DNA of 64,000 bases, from the NCBI RefSeq assembly GCF_000143415.4, contig NW_003314380.1, forward strand, positions 209,613 to 273,612. The letters are read 5' to 3'. How positions within the stretch are numbered: position 1 is the stretch's first letter; the number at the start of each line of letters is the position of its first letter. Positions 53,252-64,000 of the stretch are shown piece after piece. The notes under the pieces were generated by a model, which saw only the letters and a list, made by a program, of their open reading frames with translations, had not been told where the DNA came from and did no database searches. The DNA is from Selaginella moellendorffii (taxonomy: Eukaryota; Streptophyta; Lycopodiopsida; Selaginellales; Selaginellaceae). A program made the translations under genes and the position numbers.

Positions 53252-55656
53252 CTAGACTGTGGTGTAGCGAATCTTATCCATCTTCCACACAGCCAAGTGT
53301 GTTGCCTTGACTGGAAGACTTCCATTGTTGAACACGAATATATGAGCGTTGTTGTCGCTCCCGAGAAGAGGATAGGATCGAGCAGTGATGCACGTCCTGC
53401 CGCCTTGAGCAAACGTTTCGACGATGGAATGATCCACCTGAGCCAAAAGGTTTTAGCATATTGTCGCGAGGAACTTTTCACCGACTTACCAAGATTCTCA
53501 TTGTCAAAGCCTGACGATTCTTGTAGCTCGAGAGGCTTACTAGTCCACCGTAGACGCCTTTTGTAGCATCAGATGCCAGGGAAGAGCTGCAAGCACAAAC
53601 AAGTTTTAAGAAGACTCGATGATTTTACGAGAGAACGAGAACCAACCTTGTGAGATCGTTGCAAACCATAGTTTTCCAGGAACCTTTGAACTTGAGGAAC
53701 TTAAAGAACACGGAAGTTCTCTCACGTAGATCCTCCGACGCAAGGACGTGGACTCCGAACGGGCCGATTATCTGCTCGGCCTCTGGAAAGCTGCCATTGC
53801 AGTATATGAGAGTGTTGTTTGGAATTCCCTCGACTCTGGACGATGCAAAGTTAAATTCATCGCTCTCATCGTTGGCGTGAGCCTTTGGGATTTGGAAAGT
53901 CACCTCGATATCGAGCTGCAAGGACAAAAGAAAGCCATTCAGCTTGGAAACAGAAAGAGAGAACAAGTGTGTGGTACCTGCGATCCTTGAGAGCCATTTA
54001 CTTTGAAAACTTCTCCCTGCTTCAAGAGCAAATCTGTATGACGAATTGGATGCTTTCTTAGAGAATTGATCTCTGGCACGGGCCACTGCCGAAGGGAATG
54101 CTGGTTTTCGTCGAGCCATACAACTCTGGGAATTGCCTGTTCACAAGGACGACGAATTTTCAGCTAAAGCTTTGAAACGAAGCTAGCACACAAGCACAAA
54201 GGAGAACGCAACGAGAACAACAAATGCGTGAATGAAAAACACTAAGTATGCAGTGAAGCCAAGGAAACGATCGAAACAAATGAAGACCAAAATCTTAAGT
54301 AACCTCAAGTAACGCATGCGTACCTGGACAGAAGCCCATCCCTTGCGAATGTCCGACGTGGGCTTGTCGGCCTCGTTGATCCATCCTAGCAAAACTCTCC
54401 TCTTCTTGTGAGGATCATAGAACGACTTGGACGCGTAGTAAATCCCATAGTCATAGCGCAGCGCCGTTCCAATATCGAGCGCCTCGAAGCTGGGCAAGAA
54501 CTTCTCCGACGCCGGGTCGTAATCGCCCACCACATACGTGTCAAATCGCGTCTCATCCAGGCTGACCTTGATCACGAACTTCTGGATCGCATTCTCCTCG
54601 CCAAGATAGTTCTCCGAGCCCTGCTGGCCATGGACCGCAACCGGGAAGAAATCCGGGCACTCCCACATCCCCGTCCCATTCACCGCGTGGAGCGATTCAT
54701 CCAGGAGCTCCCATTTCGCGAAATCCTTGCTGCGGTACTGCAGGATGATCCCTGTGTCGTTGGCGCGATACTTGGATCCCACTGCAGTACGCCATAGCCC
54801 ATCTTGCCCAATCCACGCCGTCGTCGGGTCCCGGAAATCGCTGGTATTGATCCCCGGCGGCGGCACCGCGAAAGGATTCTCCGCGTCGACTTTGATCCAT
54901 TCGCGCAGTAGCGGATCGGAGGAGTTCTTGGGCACAGCCTGGTCGAAATCAAAGAAGAAATGTCGAGCTCAAGAACCCTAACAACGGAGGACATGGGAGG
55001 AGAAGACCTTGTTTTGGACTTGCGTGGAGGAATTTGTCCATCCAGTATAGAGAAGAATGGGCTTGCCATTGACGATCGTCGCGGATCCCGACCACACGCC
55101 CTTGATGTCATACCATCGATCCGGCACGAGAGCTAGCTCCTTCACGTACTTCCAGTGGATTAGATCCGTGGAGACAGCGTGGCCCCAAGTGATGTTCCCC
55201 CACACGGCAGCGTAGGGGTTCCATTGATAGAAGAGATGATACACGCCTTTGTAAAACAGGGGACCTGGAAGAGCGGGGCAAAGAAACGCGTCAATCCATC
55301 GATTCCCGCTGCTGTTTCCATCGAAACTTGGGACAGAGGCTCACCATTTGGATCTGATCCAGGCCACCGATGCGCAGAAGAGGATTCGGGCGAGATTCGG
55401 ATTAGATTTCAGGATAAAAACGAAGATAAAAACAGAGCTCTTATTTTAAAATACCGTTCATCCAGTTCTTCACTGGCTGGAAGTGGAATCCCGTGCGCTG
55501 CCATTCCCAATCGAGATCGTTCCTCTGTGAATCCGGGGATTGATCGATCGCCGCGAGCGTCTGCACGTCGTATCGATCGGGGAGGGACAGAATCGAAGGG
55601 AGAAGGGCGAAGAACAGCAAGGAAAAGGGGACCAAGGAGGAGGGAAGAGGAGCCAT
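53252..55656 (-). CDS. Cell-wall invertase (GH32 beta-fructofuranosidase), copy 2
   Basis: Paralogue of the invertase at 43976-45972, same strand. ATG at 55656; signal peptide [20 protein letters not shown], then [14 protein letters not shown]. The DPN mini-exon is at 55345-55353. Then [71 protein letters not shown] (cell-wall type Pro), [49 protein letters not shown] (near 54120-54070), [11 protein letters not shown], and the C-terminal [23 protein letters not shown]. All three catalytic acids are retained. It keeps a longer N-terminal spacer than copy 1. The first exon precedes about 800 bp of non-coding DNA. Probably a functional apoplastic invertase. Confidence 0.9.
55345..55353 (-). other. 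9-bp mini-exon of invertase 2
   Basis: ATCCAAATG flanked by CAG and GTGAG on the minus strand, encoding the DPN of the catalytic motif, in phase. Confidence 0.9.
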
Positions 55657-56466
55657 GGGCGCGAGGGAAAGAACAAGTGAAGATTGCGGTCCTTAAAACA
55701 CCCTCCATTGCTGAAATTAGAGGCCCTCTTTTTCCTCGCGCGCATCGAAGTCAGCACTTCCGGCGAAAAAAAGCTCTGGTCCCCGTTCGATGCCCAGAAT
55801 ATCCGCTTCCGAGATTTGGCGCCAGGGAGAAAACGCGGACGTGGCGACACGTGTCAAGGGCGATGATCCGTGTTATGACCAGTGTGTGTTCGTGGTACTT
55901 TGAAAGCGGAAAAAAATTTCCCAACTACTTTTTTTTCCAGGAACGTTGTCTGGATGTCTGGAGCCGACTGCAAAAAACAATGCTCAAGAAATTCGATGGA
56001 GTGAAACGTTTTAATTTTGTTTGGCGATGAGCTGCGCAAAATGCCGAACGACAATAAATGAGTTTGTATGTTTTGAACGAAGGAATCAAAGGCACGGGCT
56101 CAACAGTCAACAGGTCACGATCTCTGCGATGGAAAATGGATGAAACTGCAAAGGTTTACTTTGTCAATACTTACTCGAGTTGTTCTTCTTGCTCTTTCTC
56201 TTCTCCTGCTCCAGTGACGAGCAAAAATATGGAAGTGTACCTCACGTCTTTGTGAAGAAACATTTGTTTTCATCCCTCCAGGGTGTTTTCGAGGTGGAGC
56301 CTGCTCGTCCTCCATGTTTTTCCAAATCCAGAAATCGTGGCTTGCATCATCTTCCAGATTTCTAGCTCTTCGCATAGAGATTGCGTGGAGAAAAAACCAT
56401 TATACCAAGTCAGAGCGTCGCGGAATAACTGCAGAAACAAACAAGCAATCCGTCAGTCAGAACGTT
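55657..56466. other. Intergenic region
   Basis: Promoter side of invertase 2 and 3' flank of the PPR gene. Several short frames on both strands have no recognisable domain. I see no RNA gene or repeat. Confidence 0.45.
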
Positions 56467-58359
56467 TCAAAGCTCTGAAACATACCTTTTCGCTGTCGAC
56501 AACAGGACGTATGGAGCTGCGTCGTTTGGATCCAGCGTGCTCGCATTCCCCGCGGCGCTCTCCACAAGCTTCTCGGCATCACGCTGGACGTTGGAAACCC
56601 CCAGCAGCGCGTTCCAGCTCGTAGAGTCGGGCAGAAACGGCATGGTGTCAATGAGATCAACCGCGTCCTTGAGCTGCCCCGATCGCCCAAGCATGTCCAC
56701 CATGCACCTGTAGTGCTCCGAGCTCGGCCGCAAGCCATGGTCGCTAACCATGCTGCTAAAGCACTCCAAGCCTTTGGCAACCAAGCCCGCGTGGGCACAC
56801 GCCGTGAGGATGCACAGCATCGTTCCCTCGTAAGGCCGAGTCCCTTCCAAGGCCATCACCTTGAGCAGCTCAAACGCGTCGGCGCAGTGGCCATTCTGAG
56901 CGTAGGCGGAGATCATCGTGTCCCAGGCGATCGCGTCACGGTATGGGACTTGATCAAACATTTCCTGGGCTTCGAAGACCCGGCCGTTTTGCACGAAGGA
57001 CGCCATCATCGCCGTCCACGAGATGAGACACCAGTGAGAAAGCTTGAAGAACACGTCCCGCGCGTCTTGGATATACCCGTTTCGAGCATAGGCCGTGAAG
57101 AGCGTCGTCCATGACACCTGTGTTCTCTGCGGCATTGCATCGAACAAGCTCCGGCACTGCTCCAGATCTTCTCTAGAGTTGTGCGCAGCCAGCATGGTGT
57201 TCCAGGAGATCACGTTTCTGCACGGCATTCGCTCGAACACGAGCTTTGCTAGATCCAAGTCTCTGTTTTGGACGAGCCCCTGAACCAATCCCGTCCAGAC
57301 TATGACGTGCTTCCCGGGCATCTGGTGGAACAAGCTCTTGGCCGTCTCCAAATCGCCAGCCACCATTGCTGCATGGATCAGTGACGGCCAAGACGAGTCA
57401 TCCGTGCTTGGAATCCTGGAAAACACCTCCGTCGCCTCCTTCAAGCAGCCGAGCTGAGCGAAGCCTGCGATGATCGAGTTCCAGCACAGGACACTTCTCT
57501 CTGGCACCCAGTCGAAGAGCTTCTTCGCGTCGAGCATCTGACCGAGTTGGGCATACGCTGTGATCATCACGTTCCACGCCACGCGATTGTGCTTCGCCAT
57601 CCTCTTCACAAACTTCTTCGCCTTCGTGAAATCCCCGCTCGCTGCGTAAGCGTGTAGCATTGTCGTCCACGAGACTGGATCTCTTTCGCCCATGATCTCG
57701 AAGAAATGCTGCGCGTCTCGCAAATTCCCTTCCCGGGAATACCCGAAGATCATCACGTTCCAGGAGACCAAGCTCTTCTGCCGCATTCGGTTGAAGAGAT
57801 TTCTTGCCGCTAGCATCCGCCCGCTGCGCGCGTAGGCCGAGAGCATCGAATTCACCGACACGACGCTCCACTTCGCCATATGCTGGAGCACAGCGCTCGC
57901 CTCCTCAAGAAACCCTCCCTGGGCATAAGCCGCGATCAAAATATTCCAAGAGATCACATCCCTCCTGTCGATCGCGTCGAAGACCTGCTTCGCCGATGCG
58001 GCACTGCCGCACTTCCCATACATCCCCACAATGTGATCCGAGAGATACTTCGATCGCGAGTACCTGCTGTCGAGAACCTGTGCTTGGATCGCTCTCCCCA
58101 GCTCCAGATCCCCGGAAAGCCCCGAGGATCGGAGAACCGATGCGTAATCCCGCGGCTGGAGCGACTCCTCGATCTCCTTGGCCCTGGCCGCCGCCTGGAT
58201 TCGCCGATCTTCCAGCACGGTGGCCGCTAGCGCCCCCCATGGATTGGGACTAGGAAATGTGAGAACTAGCCAATGGAGATAGCGATCGGGCAGCGGCGTC
58301 AAGACGTTCTTGTCGATTTGCCGCTGTAGCTTGCGAAGAACTAGGTCACGAAGTTTCAT
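56467..58359 (-). CDS. Pentatricopeptide repeat protein (PLS class, no DYW), second copy
   Basis: Intronless, about 630 residues; ATG at 58359 (the codon before it is TTG). The N-terminus MKLRDLVLRKLQRQIDKNVL is basic and could be a targeting sequence. From residue ~70 onward PPR units repeat: YLSDHIVGMYGKCGSAASAK QVFDAIDRRDVISWNILIAA YAQGG, (A)RNLFNRMRQKSLVSWNVMI and so on, about 15 units. The end has HYRCMVDMLGRSGQLKDAVD LIDTMPFLPDSTSWNALLGV and a short E-like tail to YVLLSTAKRYVSEL. No DYW deaminase. Distinct from, but the same class as, the PPR gene at 30711-32582. Confidence 0.9.
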   Translation of the reverse strand: MKLRDLVLRKLQRQIDKNVLTPLPDRYLHWLVLTFPSPNPWGALAATVLEDRRIQAAARAKEIEESLQPRDYASVLRSSGLSGDLELGRAIQAQVLDSRYSRSKYLSDHIVGMYGKCGSAASAKQVFDAIDRRDVISWNILIAAYAQGGFLEEASAVLQHMAKWSVVSVNSMLSAYARSGRMLAARNLFNRMRQKSLVSWNVMIFGYSREGNLRDAQHFFEIMGERDPVSWTTMLHAYAASGDFTKAKKFVKRMAKHNRVAWNVMITAYAQLGQMLDAKKLFDWVPERSVLCWNSIIAGFAQLGCLKEATEVFSRIPSTDDSSWPSLIHAAMVAGDLETAKSLFHQMPGKHVIVWTGLVQGLVQNRDLDLAKLVFERMPCRNVISWNTMLAAHNSREDLEQCRSLFDAMPQRTQVSWTTLFTAYARNGYIQDARDVFFKLSHWCLISWTAMMASFVQNGRVFEAQEMFDQVPYRDAIAWDTMISAYAQNGHCADAFELLKVMALEGTRPYEGTMLCILTACAHAGLVAKGLECFSSMVSDHGLRPSSEHYRCMVDMLGRSGQLKDAVDLIDTMPFLPDSTSWNALLGVSNVQRDAEKLVESAAGNASTLDPNDAAPYVLLSTAKRYVSEL

Positions 58360-58739
58360 CAAGAGAAGGAGAGGTATATAATAGATACTCTAAGTATATT
58401 CTTTCTCATAAAACTAATATTAATTAATCAGTATTAAGGAAAAGCTCGGATTGGATAGATTCCACGTGTTGTGCTTTTCTTCTTTAACCAACCGTTTGTT
58501 TGCCCTGGGAGCCCTAAAGCGCGGCGATGGCGCTCGGCGGCCTGGGCAACGAGGTAGCGTCGCATTCGCTGTGTAGATCGATATTCTCAGGGCTTCTGCT
58601 TCGATCCAGCTGGGGATAGATATTCTTCTCGCGATCCAGCTGAAAATGATCGACAAGGAGGTTCTGGGGGGGATTATGGTGTGGCTGTTCTTGTTCCTTC
58701 GATTCGAGGTGAAATAGCGGGTTTGATAGCTTCATCGTG
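58360..58739. other. Intergenic, divergent promoter region
   Basis: Separates the PPR gene (minus) from the coiled-coil gene (plus). AT-rich near 58380-58440, then GC-richer 5' UTR sequence of the plus-strand gene. No gene seen. Confidence 0.45.
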
Positions 58740-61700
58740 ATGGCGGGGAATGATCTTGGTGGTAGACGAGCGCAGCCAGCACGATCAGTGAGCCGGCTGC
58801 GCAGCACGCTTCTTCTGAGGAGAAGCGTTCACAGGAACCAGAAATTCGTGGCTATACACGAGGAGAGGTCCGAGTGCTCGAGCGCTGAGGAGGAATCGGA
58901 TGATGCCTCGGTTGGATCCGGGGGGGAGGATATGCCTACTGCAGATTCTGTGGAGCCGAGAGGATTTAAATCGACACCACAGTTCCAGGCCAGAGAATCG
59001 GACTCGACTTTATCATCAAAGACGTCGGCCGACACTTGCGGTGACGAGCCGAGCACGAGTAGGCACAAAAAACCTTCGAGTTTTCACGGGATAGATATGG
59101 CCAAGGGCTCTGATGATGATGAAGACGAAGAATCGGAGGAGGAGGAGGCAGTGATCGATGCGGTGCTTGCGTTTCAAAGGTGGCGACAGCACAACCTTAA
59201 AGTATGGCCGCTCTACGCTTTTCTACGTGAGCGAGATTTCTTTTAAGTCTGAAACTGGATGGCTTATGTGAACAGCGATCGTTCAGTCACGAGCTCAAGA
59301 AGGTTTTGGAGGAGGCTCGCCGTGACGAGGCTTCTCTCACGTCCATGCAACGTGAGCTCATGAAGAAAGACGTTAACCTTGTGAGGGCACAGGCGGAGAC
59401 TGCACAGCTTCGAGCACATATCTCGGCCATAGAGGACGCAGTGCAGTCTAGTAGCTACGTAAGTTTTTCTTCCTTTTGTGTCTTTTTATTTCATGACCAA
59501 GTCTTACTTCTCTCAGAATGAAGAAGCGAAAAAAGAGGTTCAGAAAGCTCAAGAGAGAGCACTTGCAGCAGAGGAGGAGGTGCACCGACGGGATAGAGAG
59601 ATTAATCGTTTGAGGCAGCGGCTCAAGTGTATAGAAAGCGAGAAGACACGGGTAGATGAGAACTTGAAAGCCAATCTGGCAATGCTACAGCAAGACAAAG
59701 TTGGGGTGCTTAAAGAGAATCGCATCATACTTGACCAGGTAAATGCTTTTTACGTAGATTTTGCTCGTCTTGTAATTTTCTTGTTCTGGTGTTTTTCAGC
59801 TTGCACGCAAAGATCAAGAGCTAACGCACAAGCTGGATGACATTAAGAAGCTTCAAGCAACGATCGCATCTATGGCAGATTATCATAACCAGTTTAAGAC
59901 GGAGCATGAAGCAGCATATGCATCCCTACAAGATAAGCTGGCACAGGAAGGAGATGCAAAAGCTACAATGAAGGTCCGTTTTTTTCTTTAACTATTTTCA
60001 ATCGGTTTCTAAGAACCTTTGCATGCCAGAAAGAAGCGGAGGATTTGACAAGGAAATGCGAGTTGCTTGAGAAAGAAAAAGAATGCCTAAATGTTCAGGT
60101 CGAGAAAATGCTTGAGAAGATGAATTCGGCAACTTTGCACGACAGTGTAAGCGATGTTTCCAAATGCTCGCAAGTTTGTGACACAAGATTCTGTGTGTCA
60201 GGCACAGTGCTCTTCAGAGTCTCAATCAAGGACGTCTGAAGCCATTGCAGCTGGTATTCTTGAACACCTACGAATACTGACGAACCACATGATAAAACTG
60301 GAGGCTTCTTTTGGCAGACACACTAGAGGGCCGGGGTTGTACAGTTCTTTGCACAAGATCGACGTTAACTTGGAGCTAGCGTTGAAGTCTTTTAGACGTA
60401 GCAGTGGTAAGGCCGGGGGTATTGGAGGGAAGCTTCAGCAGCTTCCGGAAATACAGGAGTGGCCACAGCCACGGGACGAGGATTCATCGGCAAGATCTCA
60501 TTGCGTGCTGAATCAGACAGTTCAAACAGATGGCGAGCTGTCCAAGTTTCTGGAATGGCTTGATAAACCGGAGAAGTATCTGTGCGTCAGAGATGCGAAA
60601 ACACAGACATCAGGTGTAGGATCATCACAGTTGCAGCTGTGTTCTCGGAGCGGAGTAGAAGAAGAGGCTAGATGGCTTGCATGGAAGTGGAGGTGGCTAA
60701 GTACGGCTTTAAAAGCAAAGCTCCTCTCCAAGCAGCTGAGATATTCAAGAACCACCGGTAAGGTCCAGGCGCACGGTGGCAAGTCGTGCTTGAAGAATGG
60801 GCAGGGCAGCATCCTGGGAACGATGGAAAGGGAGCTCAGAGTAGTGATGGGAGAGAGCATCGTTCGGATGTTCCTTCAACTCTGGAGAACGTATCGGAGG
60901 AGTTCAAAGGCCGAAAGAAAGGCTCTGTCCAAGGACTTGCCTTTGGACAAGGTGGTGGCGGTGTTTCCCTGGTGGATACGGAGGGTGGGAGAGAAGAGAC
61001 GCTTGGAACGCTCGTTCTGCCAATGGTACTACTTGGCTTCCTGTTCAGTGAAGAGGCAAAGCTACCACATGGAGGAGTTTTACTTTCATCCGCACTCCTG
61101 CTATTCACGTCCCCCGGCGGCGGATGAGTATCTTTCAGTGAGGCGGAAGGTACCGAAATTCAAGTACCAGGACAACAGCTCGGACGGAAATGCTCCTCAA
61201 CAAGGACTGGTCGTTCGGAAAAAGGAGCTTGACGTGGAGAGAGGCGGCCTTGATCTGGCTAAACCCGACAAGCGACAACTCATGTTAACATCTACACACT
61301 ACACAGGATCAACTTTTACTGCTCGAGCTTTACGAACTCTACAGGTATGGGGACAACAACACTGTGCTATTGCCGGCCATTTTCGCTTAAAAAATGAAAG
61401 CTCATTCTTTGCTTTCAGGTGTCCCTCCAACAAGAGTTCCAAGACCTCCAGCAGCTACTGGCCAAGGAAATGGAAGCAAGCCAGGTAACATAGAGCACTC
61501 TATATGTTTTCACTTTAGTTTGACCGTGGCAAAAACACGTCACAGGTGTCGACTGGGCACCTCGACAACGAGAAGTCCACCCAGAGGAGGCGTATGACGT
61601 TCCTGTGGGAAGTTTGCAACAATCTGGCCAACGCTCTCATGGACGCGCACAAGCAACTCGTGTCGCTGGACCGGGAGTTCAGCCTGCGCGTGTGCAATTA

Positions 61701-62112
61701 CCTGGAGCTCTCGGCCAACTCAAACTGCGAGCCAAAGCAGGCGCCACAGAACAGCCCGCGCGGGATGAGAGGCGGCGGTGGTGGCGGCCCAGCAAAGAGC
61801 CCGACGTCGAGAGGCTTGCGACCGACCGATCCAGTGCTGAGGTTCACGGACGATTATCCGGGAGCGCGAGCAGCCGAGAGGAAGGGCCGTCACTACGCTC
61901 CCCATGGCTGCGTGAGCGTGAGCACGACGAGGAAGCCGGGCGGATCGTCGTCGTCGAGGAAGAAGGCATGCATTGCTTCGCAGTGTGCGGCTATCTTGCA
62001 GTCCGAGGCGAGGAGGTATGGGCAGGATACGTTTGACAAAGGAACCATGGTGCAGGAGGAGTTTGTTCTGTCACCGCGTTTCACTGCGAGGAAACCACCT
62101 TGGACAAGATGA
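58740..62112 (+). CDS. Long coiled-coil protein with possible centrin/LC8-binding features
   Basis: ATG at 58740 (MAGNDLGGRRAQPARSVSRL). Exon 1 is Ser/acidic-rich with an EEEEAVIDAVLAFQRWRQHN segment. Later exons form an extended coiled coil: ELKKVLEEARRDEASLTSMQ, EVQKAQERALAAEEEVHRRD, LARKDQELTHKLDDIKKLQA, DLTRKCELLEKEKECLNVQV. The large exon from about 60200 has Trp-rich basic helices at intervals (ARWLAWKWRWLSTALKAKLL, VRMFLQLWRTYRRSSK, RSFCQWYYLASCSVKRQ), reminiscent of Sfi1-type centrin-binding repeats, and TQT-type motifs (NQTVQTD, AKTQTSG) like LC8 dynein-light-chain sites. The C-terminal exon (TFLWEVCNNLANALMDAHKQ onward) is basic. I do not recognise the family by name; a basal-body or spindle-pole role is inference. 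Some exon borders are unresolved. Confidence 0.6.
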
Positions 62113-64000
62113 TGTTGTATTTTAACTACTTTGATTTAAAAATCTTAATTTAAATCTAATACTATAAAACCACCACTTTGTGATTGGAGGCGACACATTA
62201 TTGTTATTACTGCAGTTGCTAGCAATTTAAGTGTTGATTTCTAACAGCAACAACATTCTACTTCTTATGATATAGATAATAGGTTACTTAGGGGTTTGAT
62301 CATAGTGGTGCTATGTTCATCTTATAAGTTCTGATGGTCTAGGGAAAAACATTTAAATTTCTTTGCAGATAACATACTCCTTTACAGCGTGTAGACACCC
62401 ATTTGTGACTTGCAATCCCAGTAAACAAGCACATTTGTGAAGTTTGGCACAGGAAATATGGCATAAGTGACACCATGCAATTGGAAGCGCATCAACAATG
62501 CATGCAGATGTTAAGGAATTCTATCATGCTACTACTACATTATCAATGCATCAAGTGGCCCTCATTAGCAGTGGAGTTAAAAATATCCACATGTTGTTGG
62601 TACTATCATTGCTTTAGCTACAAATGCTCAAGATCACTTCAATATACTGGTTTTTTATTTAGTGATTTTGCATCCACGGAGAAGCTTATTTGGGGTTACG
62701 AAGTTGGATGGGCAAGAAGTTTGCATAACTCAAACGTTTTTAAAAACCTGCTAACTGAGACATCAAATCTGGCTTGCTTGTCGTGGTAGGCGTACCTATT
62801 TCTTGCTGTTAGGTATTTTGAAAACATAGCAACAAGGACATTGTTCTAGGAGTTTTGGCTTTAAATTCAGATGTATTACTGATAAAAGAAAGGGCTTATA
62901 TTTGTACAATTTTTGTTCAATAAAGAGGTGTTATTTAGTTTTTAATCTTTGGATAGAAGAACAACTAGAAATCAACTGGCACAAAATTGAATGAGCATGC
63001 AATAAATGTTGTAGCACAGCACTTGGTTTAAGGGCCTTGACAGGAGCATAGTTGCATCTTATTACTAACAGATATTGCACTCTTGAATTGAGCACTTTGG
63101 GTATGATAGCTCACATATCACAATTGAGATGATGCAATTTCGCAAATTAGGGTGGAAACACTCCAAACCATAGATCCATGACATTAGACCATATCATCAT
63201 GTAGGTTCTTATAGGCTTACCACTTGTATGTATAATATATAGGTAGCATTCGAAAGTTCTCAATCGAGAAGCGCACAAGATGTCAGATGGAGTCTCTTTC
63301 ATGGTCCAATTGAGGAAACGTATAACTCATTCAATCAACTCATTGACTTTTTTGTTTTACATATCCCAGGCTGGTTTAATTTCCAGCTGTCATGTCAACT
63401 CTTCCTCTAATCATGGATAGATAAATAGATAGATAAATAGATAGATAAATAAATGTTTTGAGTCACCACAGCACCTGGTTAGGCATGAGACTATACTAAC
63501 ACTTACTATATCTCTCTAAATGTTAAGTTCATTGTGTCAATTAAGGTGTTTTTCCATGGCTTTGAGAGCATCTGCAAATGTCACAAGATTGTAAGGTGGG
63601 TGAAAGTTGAGTATGGGGAAGTAAAGGTGTAGTTCTAGATATGTCAAACACTGGTAGATCACATGTTAGAGATCTTTTTCAAGCCAGCAAAGCAGGCAGT
63701 CTCAATGCTCTCATAGAGTTAATTGTGACTTGAGCCAAGTTGTCACAATATGGAGATGGTGTGCATCAGTTCTGTAGCATAGGAAAATTCTACATGCGTT
63801 GGGACTGATGAAATGATATAGTGGGAGTCCAGGTTGATGTGTAGCAAGTATTCTTGGAAAAGTGGTTTTGCATCAGCCTTTGCAAGCCATCCTTTGAGAG
63901 CAAACTCAACCCATGCATGAGGGGCTGGTTGAATGAGGAGCACTTCCAAGTGAATTCCCATGCTGTTTAGTCCACCATCCAGTTTGGAGTTTGTTGGTGG
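62113..64000. other. AT-rich intergenic region to the window end
   Basis: About 1.9 kb of AT-rich DNA. A GATA/AATA microsatellite lies at 63413-63454. A 72-codon minus-strand frame (63743-63961, ALKGWLAKADAKPLFQEYLL) may extend past the window edge as part of an unseen gene or transposon. Nothing else was identified. Confidence 0.45.
63413..63454 (+). repeat. GATA/AATA tetranucleotide microsatellite
   Basis: Alternating ATAG and ATAA units, about 40 bp, in intergenic AT-rich DNA. Confidence 0.9.

Noticed and set aside
55179-56030. 283-codon plus-strand ORF antisense to invertase 2
   Set aside because: It lies opposite conserved invertase exons and introns, is basic and of low complexity, and shows no domain.

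Overview
The window is nuclear DNA of a land plant. Genes are split by many very short introns (often about 50 bp) and packed tightly on both strands. They include plant-specific families: COI1, an AUX1-like carrier, a CTR1/EDR1-type Raf-like kinase, U-box receptor-like kinases, cell-wall invertases with the 9-bp mini-exon, and PLS-class PPR proteins. Gene density, tiny introns and family style fit a lycophyte, most likely Selaginella moellendorffii. That identification is inference from memory.

Layout. 1-900 is AT-rich and holds one orphan ORF. 957-7743 (minus) is the most striking locus: about 20 exons encoding a single-chain, four-domain voltage-gated Ca2+/cation channel (CaV-like). Its selectivity filter reads E-E-D-D, and its C-terminus is fused in frame to an array of about eight IQ motifs. 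Four-domain CaV channels are generally described as lost from land plants. 7936-14285 carries an F-box gene, a small acidic protein ending in a CaaX-like box, a USP protein with a gutted kinase domain, and an inactive aspartic-protease/TAXI-like protein. 14399-25201 holds eIF3i (with a duplicated last exon), an MBR-type RING E3, a MAP kinase kinase divergent from a CTR1/EDR1-like MAPKKK, and the PP2A activator PTPA. 25890-32582 holds a complete USP-kinase-U-box protein, a DUF4864-like plastid protein, a pyruvoyl-dependent arginine decarboxylase homologue (a bacterial/archaeal enzyme type) and a PPR protein.

32665-45972 holds exocyst SEC10, a DUF3754 membrane protein, an AUX1-like permease, a kinase-less B-lectin/PAN membrane protein, a PTPMT1-like phosphatase and cell-wall invertase 1. 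46095-46168 is a plastid-type tRNA-Pro(UGG) in nuclear sequence with intact Pol III boxes. 47180-48320 is a decayed LINE. 48884-50980 is the jasmonate receptor COI1. After an AT-rich gap come cell-wall invertase 2, a second PPR gene and a long coiled-coil protein with Sfi1/LC8-like features. 62113-64000 is AT-rich with no convincing gene.

Functional threads. Signalling dominates: the Ca2+ channel, MKK and MAPKKK, U-box kinase, PTPA, COI1 and several ubiquitin-ligase components. The channel and the coiled-coil protein could both be tied to motile flagellate sperm, which lycophytes keep, but that is a hypothesis. Exon models were read by eye, so outer coordinates are firmer than individual splice sites.
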